From positions 1 through 15,264 of the forward strand of contig UQWG01000046.1 of the NCBI GenBank assembly GCA_900544645.1: a stretch of 15,264 bases of DNA, in the 5' to 3' direction. The first letter of the stretch is position 1. Each line of letters starts with the position of its first letter. A program made the position numbers and the translations under genes. Source of the stretch: an uncultured Collinsella sp. (GTDB taxonomy: Bacteria; Actinomycetota; Coriobacteriia; Coriobacteriales; Coriobacteriaceae). Below the pieces are notes generated by a model. That model was not told where the DNA came from, did not search any database, and worked only from the letters and a program-made list of their open reading frames with translations. Positions 11,636 to 15,264 of the stretch are shown here, one piece after another.

Positions 11636-13900
11636 CTAGCGGCGTTTGCGGGTGGCCGTGGCCTTGCGGACGGACGTCTTCTTGGACGGGGCCTTTTTCT
11701 CTGCCGGAACGGCGGGGGAGACCGGAGTCTCCTTGGTGGGTTCTGGCTTGGCCTCTGCCTTCGAGGCAGCCTTGACCTCAGCGGCCTTCGGCGCCGGCTT
11801 GGCCTTTACCTCGGCCTTGGGCTCCACTTTGGCAGCAGCAGGCTTAGCCTCTGCCTTGGTAGCTGGGGCCTTTGTCGTGGTCTTTTTGGCCGTCGTCGTA
11901 GTGCGCTTGCGCGTGGTGGTCTTGGCGGCCGACTTTGCCTCGGCAGCTGTCTCGGCCTTGGGCTCGGCGTGCGTCTCCTCGACTTTGCCGGCCGGCTTTG
12001 CGGCGGCCTTCGTCGTAGCAGTTTTCGTGGTCGTCGACTCCGTTGCCGTGGTCTTTTTGGCTGCCGTGGCCTTCTTGGCAGTCGCGGTCTTGGGCATGGT
12101 CGTTTTCTTGGCAGCGGTCTTGGCTGGAGCCTTTGCAACGGGCTTAGTCTCGGCGGCGGCCTCGGCCTTTACCTCGGGAGCGACTTCGGCCTCGGCAGCT
12201 TTCTTGGCTGCAGCAGTCGTGCGCTTTCGCGTGGTCGATGCCTTTGCAGTAGTTGCCTTGGCAGCGGTGGTCTTGCTCGCAGCGGCCTTCGTGGCCGTAG
12301 CCGTCTTAGTCGTTGCCTTGCGGGCCGTCGTCTTCTTGGCGGCAGGCTTCGCCGCGAGCTTTACCTCGGGATCGGTCTCAACAGCAACCGGCTCCTCTTC
12401 GGCCTTGGGTTCCTCCACAGCCAGCGGGCGCTCAATCTCCGGATGCATAAAGAAGTACAGATCCAGATACTTGTCGGCCGAGCGCGTCCAGCTAAAGTCC
12501 TGGCTCATGGCCTGCGTAACCAGCTTGTTCCAGGCATCGCGGTTGTCCCAGAACAGGCGTGCCGCACGGAACACGGCGTCGCCCATCTCATCGCCGTTAA
12601 AGTTGGTAAACGAGAAGCCCGTGCCCTCGCCGGTAAACTCGTTGTACGGCTGCACGGTGTCCTTCAGGCCACCGGTCTCGCGCACGATGGGCAGGGTGCC
12701 GTAGCGCATGGCGATGATCTGCGACAGGCCGCAGGGCTCAAACTTCGAAGGCATCAGGAACATATCGGCGGCAGCGTACATGCGCTGCGACAGCGCGGGG
12801 TCAAACTCGATGCGCGCGGCCATGGTGCCGGGGTACTTGTCCTGGAAGTAGCGCAGACCGTCCTCGTAGTCGCGGTCGCCGGTGCCCAGCACGGCCACCT
12901 GAACGCCGCCGGACAGGATGCGGTCGAGCGCGTACATGACCAGGTCCATGCCCTTCTGGCGCGTCAGGCGCGTGACCATCACCATAAGCGGACGGTCGTC
13001 GCGAACCTCGAACCCCAGCTCTTCCTGCAGCTTGGCCTTGCACACGGCCTTTCCAGAACGGTCCTCGACGGTGTAGTTGGCGGCAATGCGCTTATCGGTC
13101 GCCGGGTCAAAGCCCGTCACGTCAATGCCGTTCAAAATGCCCTGCAGCGCGTACGAACGCTCGCGCAGCACGCCGTCCAGGCCCTCGCCAAATTCGGGCG
13201 TCTGGATCTCGTTGGCATAGGTGGGGCTCACCGTGGTGATGGCATCGGCATAGTGCAGCGCACCTAGCATGTAGTTGATGCTGCAGGCGTCGCAGCGCAG
13301 CTGCGTAGCTGCCGCGGGAATATGCGCCACGCCCAGGATGTCCTCCATTACGGTGTCGCTAAACTGGCCCTGGAAAGCCACGTTGTGGATCGAGAACACG
13401 GTCTTGACGCGCTCGTACAGCGGCAGGCCCTGGTAGAACTCGCGCAAAAACACGGGCGCCAGCGCGGTCTGCCAGTCGTTGCAGTGCAGGATGTCGCACT
13501 CAAAGCCGGCCGGCAGGTGCTGCAGGCTCTCGGTGATGGCCTTGGAGAAGAACGCAAAACGCTCGCCGTCGTCAAAGAAGCCGTACGGATAGTCGCGCGC
13601 AAAGTAGCGCTCGTTGTCGATGAACATATAGGTGACGCCGTCGTGCTCGAGCTTCTCAAGTCCGCAGTACTCATTGCGCCAGCCCAGGCTCACGTAAAAG
13701 TCGGAGAAGTGCTCCATCTGCGCCTTGTACTCGTCCTTGATGGTGGCGTACTTGGGCACCATCACGATGACTTCGGCGCCGGCGCGCACAAGCGCCGCAG
13801 GCAGCGAGCCCGCCACGTCGCCCAGGCCACCGGTCTTCACAAACGGCGCGCACTCGGCCGAGGCAAACACGATCTGCATCTTTTTGCTGGAATCAGCCAT
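11636..13900 (-). CDS. glgA: Glycogen synthase (ADP-glucose type) with a long basic C-terminal tail
   Basis: The protein has 754 residues, against about 480 for typical GlgA. Residues 8-490 form a complete GT5 glycogen synthase that extends alpha-1,4-glucan from ADP-glucose. Key sites by family alignment are KTGGLGDV (22-29, donor-binding), H172 in SIHNVAFQG, R311 and K316 in RLTRQKG, and E388 in PSKFEPCGL. Residues 495-754 are a low-complexity tail dominated by Ala, Lys, Thr, Glu and Pro. I count 62 Lys/Arg against 27 Asp/Glu, and no Phe, Tyr, Trp, Cys, Asn or Gln. I chose the ATG at 13900, which has GGGAGA (forward 13905-13910) just upstream; the in-frame ATG at 13912 has no such site. It lies downstream of glgD, with a strong hairpin in the 90-base gap. 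The catalytic call is near certain; the tail's role is unknown. Confidence 0.95.
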   Translation of the reverse strand: MADSSKKMQIVFASAECAPFVKTGGLGDVAGSLPAALVRAGAEVIVMVPKYATIKDEYKAQMEHFSDFYVSLGWRNEYCGLEKLEHDGVTYMFIDNERYFARDYPYGFFDDGERFAFFSKAITESLQHLPAGFECDILHCNDWQTALAPVFLREFYQGLPLYERVKTVFSIHNVAFQGQFSDTVMEDILGVAHIPAAATQLRCDACSINYMLGALHYADAITTVSPTYANEIQTPEFGEGLDGVLRERSYALQGILNGIDVTGFDPATDKRIAANYTVEDRSGKAVCKAKLQEELGFEVRDDRPLMVMVTRLTRQKGMDLVMYALDRILSGGVQVAVLGTGDRDYEDGLRYFQDKYPGTMAARIEFDPALSQRMYAAADMFLMPSKFEPCGLSQIIAMRYGTLPIVRETGGLKDTVQPYNEFTGEGTGFSFTNFNGDEMGDAVFRAARLFWDNRDAWNKLVTQAMSQDFSWTRSADKYLDLYFFMHPEIERPLAVEEPKAEEEPVAVETDPEVKLAAKPAAKKTTARKATTKTATATKAAASKTTAAKATTAKASTTRKRTTAAAKKAAEAEVAPEVKAEAAAETKPVAKAPAKTAAKKTTMPKTATAKKATAAKKTTATESTTTKTATTKAAAKPAGKVEETHAEPKAETAAEAKSAAKTTTRKRTTTTAKKTTTKAPATKAEAKPAAAKVEPKAEVKAKPAPKAAEVKAASKAEAKPEPTKETPVSPAVPAEKKAPSKKTSVRKATATRKRR
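11639..12418 (-). other. Histone-H1-like Lys/Ala/Thr-rich tail region of GlgA
   Basis: This is the coding segment for GlgA residues 495-754. It alternates acidic patches (about 495-510, 570-585, 641-655) with basic Ala/Lys/Thr stretches (about 512-562, 588-640, 657-690). The tripeptide RKR occurs at 558-560 and 664-666, and the protein ends RKRR. Composition resembles the disordered tails of bacterial histone-H1-like and HU-type proteins. It is in frame with the enzyme, with no stop or visible frameshift, so it should be translated. Confidence 0.85.
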
Positions 13901-13923
13901 ATTGTCTCCCATGTTGTTATTCG

Positions 13924-13959
13924 AGAATAGCCGCCAGGCGCGAACCGGGCGGCTATTCT
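13924..13959 (-). promoter_or_regulatory. Strong intercistronic hairpin between glgD and glgA
   Basis: AGAATAGCCGCC (13924-13935) pairs perfectly over 12 bases with GGCGGCTATTCT (13948-13959), leaving a 12-base loop. It lies 31 bases after the glgD stop and ends about 13 bases before the glgA ribosome-binding site. No T-tract follows on the minus strand (CGAATAACAAC), so it fits an mRNA-processing or stability element, or an operator, better than a terminator. It could tune the GlgD to GlgA ratio. Confidence 0.55.
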
Positions 13960-13990
13960 ACATGTTACGAGCGATGTTGTGGTGCCAACG

Positions 13991-15118
13991 TTAACGCACG
14001 ATGGTGGTATCGGAAGTTAACGGAGCCTTGCCCAGCACCAGGATGTTCTCGGGCGTGCCGCGAAGCTCGGTGTTAGTGGGAACCACGTTGTTCTTGTCCA
14101 GGATGGCGTTCTCAACGCGGGCGCCACTCTTAATGATGCAGCTCTGGTTGATGATCGAGTTGGTCACCGAGGCGCCTTCCTCGACCACAATGCCGCGCGA
14201 CAGGATCGAGTTGCGCACGGTGCCCTTGATGATGCAGCCGGCCGAGATGATCGAGTTGCACGCGTGGCTACCGGTCGCATAGCGCGAAGGCGGCACGTCA
14301 TGAGCCTTGGTCAGGATCGGGCGCTCGGGGTCAAAGAGCTGGTCGGCCACGGTCTGGTCGAGCAGGTCCATGCTGCGGCGATACAGCGACTTCTCGCTGA
14401 ACACGCCCACGACCTCGCCCTTGTACTCGTAGCTGCACACGTCGATGTTGCCAAAGTCGCCCTGGAGTGCTTCGAGCAGGTCCAGATAGTCGGCGACCTG
14501 GTAGTGGTCGATGATCTCGAGTAGCGTCTCGCGGTTGACGATACAGCAGTCCATAGAGGCGTTGTCGCCGTACACGACGCCGGCGCTCACGCCCGTCAGG
14601 CGGCCGTTCTCGTTAATCTGCAGCTTGGTCTCGTCATCGACGTTGTGCGTGGCCTTGCAGTACACCACGGTCATCTGGGCACCGGAGTTCTCGTGCGCGT
14701 CGATGATGGTGTTGAGGTCCATGTTAAAGATGATGTTGGTGCCCATCATCACAACGTAGGGCTTGTCCGAGCGCTGGAACAGCGTCTTGTTGGAGATAAT
14801 GTCGCGCAGCAAGAAGCGCATTCCGCCCTTGGTGGTGCCATACGCGTTGCCGGGCACCATGAACAGGCCGCCCTTCTTGCGGTCCAGGCCCCAGTCCTTG
14901 CCCGAGCCCACGTGGTCGATCAGCGACCGGTAGTTGCCCGGCATGACGACGCCGACAGTCTTAATGCCGGCATTCATCATGTTGGACAGCGGGAAGTCGA
15001 TCAGGCGGTAGCGGCCCAAAAACGGAACGGACGCGATGGGGCGGTCCTTGAGCAGCACGCTGCCGTAGGTCGAAGAGTAGTTAGCGGTGATATAACCGAT
15101 GGCCTTGCGATTGATCAT
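13991..15118 (-). CDS. glgD: Glucose-1-phosphate adenylyltransferase regulatory subunit GlgD
   Basis: This 375-residue protein belongs to the ADP-glucose pyrophosphorylase family. It begins MINRKAIGYITANYSSTYGS and then RPIASVPFLGRYRLIDFPLS (26-45). The glycine-rich nucleotide-binding loop of catalytic GlgC subunits is missing, which is the mark of GlgD. The C-terminal third is a left-handed beta-helix of hexapeptide repeats (for example SIISAGCIIKGTVRNSILSR). GlgD-type subunits are known to join GlgC in a heteromeric enzyme and raise its activity. The ATG at 15118 has a GGAAGGGGG site about 9 bases upstream; the frame is open 13 codons further, but only into the end of glgC. It starts 4 bases after the glgC stop, so translation is probably coupled. 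Confidence 0.93.
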   Translation of the reverse strand: MINRKAIGYITANYSSTYGSVLLKDRPIASVPFLGRYRLIDFPLSNMMNAGIKTVGVVMPGNYRSLIDHVGSGKDWGLDRKKGGLFMVPGNAYGTTKGGMRFLLRDIISNKTLFQRSDKPYVVMMGTNIIFNMDLNTIIDAHENSGAQMTVVYCKATHNVDDETKLQINENGRLTGVSAGVVYGDNASMDCCIVNRETLLEIIDHYQVADYLDLLEALQGDFGNIDVCSYEYKGEVVGVFSEKSLYRRSMDLLDQTVADQLFDPERPILTKAHDVPPSRYATGSHACNSIISAGCIIKGTVRNSILSRGIVVEEGASVTNSIINQSCIIKSGARVENAILDKNNVVPTNTELRGTPENILVLGKAPLTSDTTIVR

Positions 15119-15122
15119 CGGA

Positions 15123-15264
15123 TCATTCCCCCTTCCCGATAACGACGTCATTTCCAACGACGGCCGTATCCTTGGTGGTATCGACAGAGCCGAGCTTCAC
15201 GCCCTCTTCGACCGTGGAGTTCTCGCCCAAAATAGCGCGGCAGATGTGCGCGCCGCTCTTAACG
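15123..15264 (-). CDS. glgC: Glucose-1-phosphate adenylyltransferase GlgC, C-terminal end (cut by window edge)
   Basis: The last 46 codons and TGA stop (15123-15125) of a leftward frame are present. They translate to beta-helix repeats such as SGAHICRAILGENSTVEEGV and end VVGNDVVIGKGE, the usual C-terminus of ADP-glucose pyrophosphorylases. Its place directly before glgD points to the catalytic subunit GlgC, though the catalytic domain lies outside the window. The gap to glgD is 4 bases. Confidence 0.85.
   Translation of the reverse strand, partial: VKSGAHICRAILGENSTVEEGVKLGSVDTTKDTAVVGNDVVIGKGE

Noticed and set aside
11639..12418. The GlgA tail as a separate HU- or H1-like gene
   Set aside because: No stop, ribosome-binding site or in-frame start separates it from the synthase. 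It is continuous with GlgA.
11646..12704. Hydrophobic Ala/Val/Phe-rich rightward frame that looks like a membrane protein
   Set aside because: It is the complement of the GlgA tail in another frame: GCC/AAG/ACC codons read backward give Val, Phe and Ala runs.
11609..13267. 552-codon rightward frame, Gly/Leu-rich, antisense to glgA
   Set aside because: Its apparent Gly/Leu/Arg repeat structure is the complement of the Lys/Ala/Thr tail codons of glgA. No start signals or family features.

Overview
The window reads as a chromosomal segment of a GC-rich bacterium, most likely an actinobacterium of the Coriobacteriia (Collinsella-like). That placement is an inference from codon use, from GlgD paired with GlgC in a high-GC genome, and from the gene content; I could not search a database. 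Almost all of it is well-conserved housekeeping sequence. No tRNA, rRNA, CRISPR array, complete insertion sequence or phage gene is visible.

Left half, bases 1-7634. The 5' end of metK points left. After a divergent intergenic region holding a palindromic GGGGAC repeat come rightward genes for translation and replication: gltX (glutamyl-tRNA synthetase, closed by a hairpin terminator), priA (replication restart helicase), def (peptide deformylase), fmt (methionyl-tRNA formyltransferase) and rsmB (16S rRNA m5C methyltransferase). priA-def are closely spaced, and fmt-rsmB overlap by 4 bases. def and fmt act at opposite ends of N-formylmethionine metabolism. They are separated by a 33-bp-arm palindrome and a clear terminator. 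Around the start of fmt the plus strand becomes very T-rich and C-poor, in both non-coding DNA and synonymous positions.

Middle, 7635-8120. A convergent junction holds a third long palindrome, a short hairpin and a shared terminator. Leftward fmdB, a small zinc-ribbon protein gene, follows.

Right half, 8121-15264, leftward. This is a glycogen locus transcribed in the order glgC (3' end only), glgD, glgA, terminator, then a 1098-codon gene fusing a GH13 alpha-glucan hydrolase to a GH77 4-alpha-glucanotransferase. GlgC/GlgD would make ADP-glucose, GlgA would polymerise it, and the fused enzyme would trim and rearrange glucan branches or maltodextrins in the cytoplasm.

Most unusual points: GlgA carries a roughly 260-residue Lys/Ala/Thr-rich, histone-H1-like C-terminal tail with no aromatic residues; the GH13-GH77 fusion keeps both sets of catalytic residues; PriA starts with a motif resembling the beta-clamp-binding pentapeptide; and three unrelated long palindromes occupy intergenic spaces, two of them 6-8 bases after stop codons.
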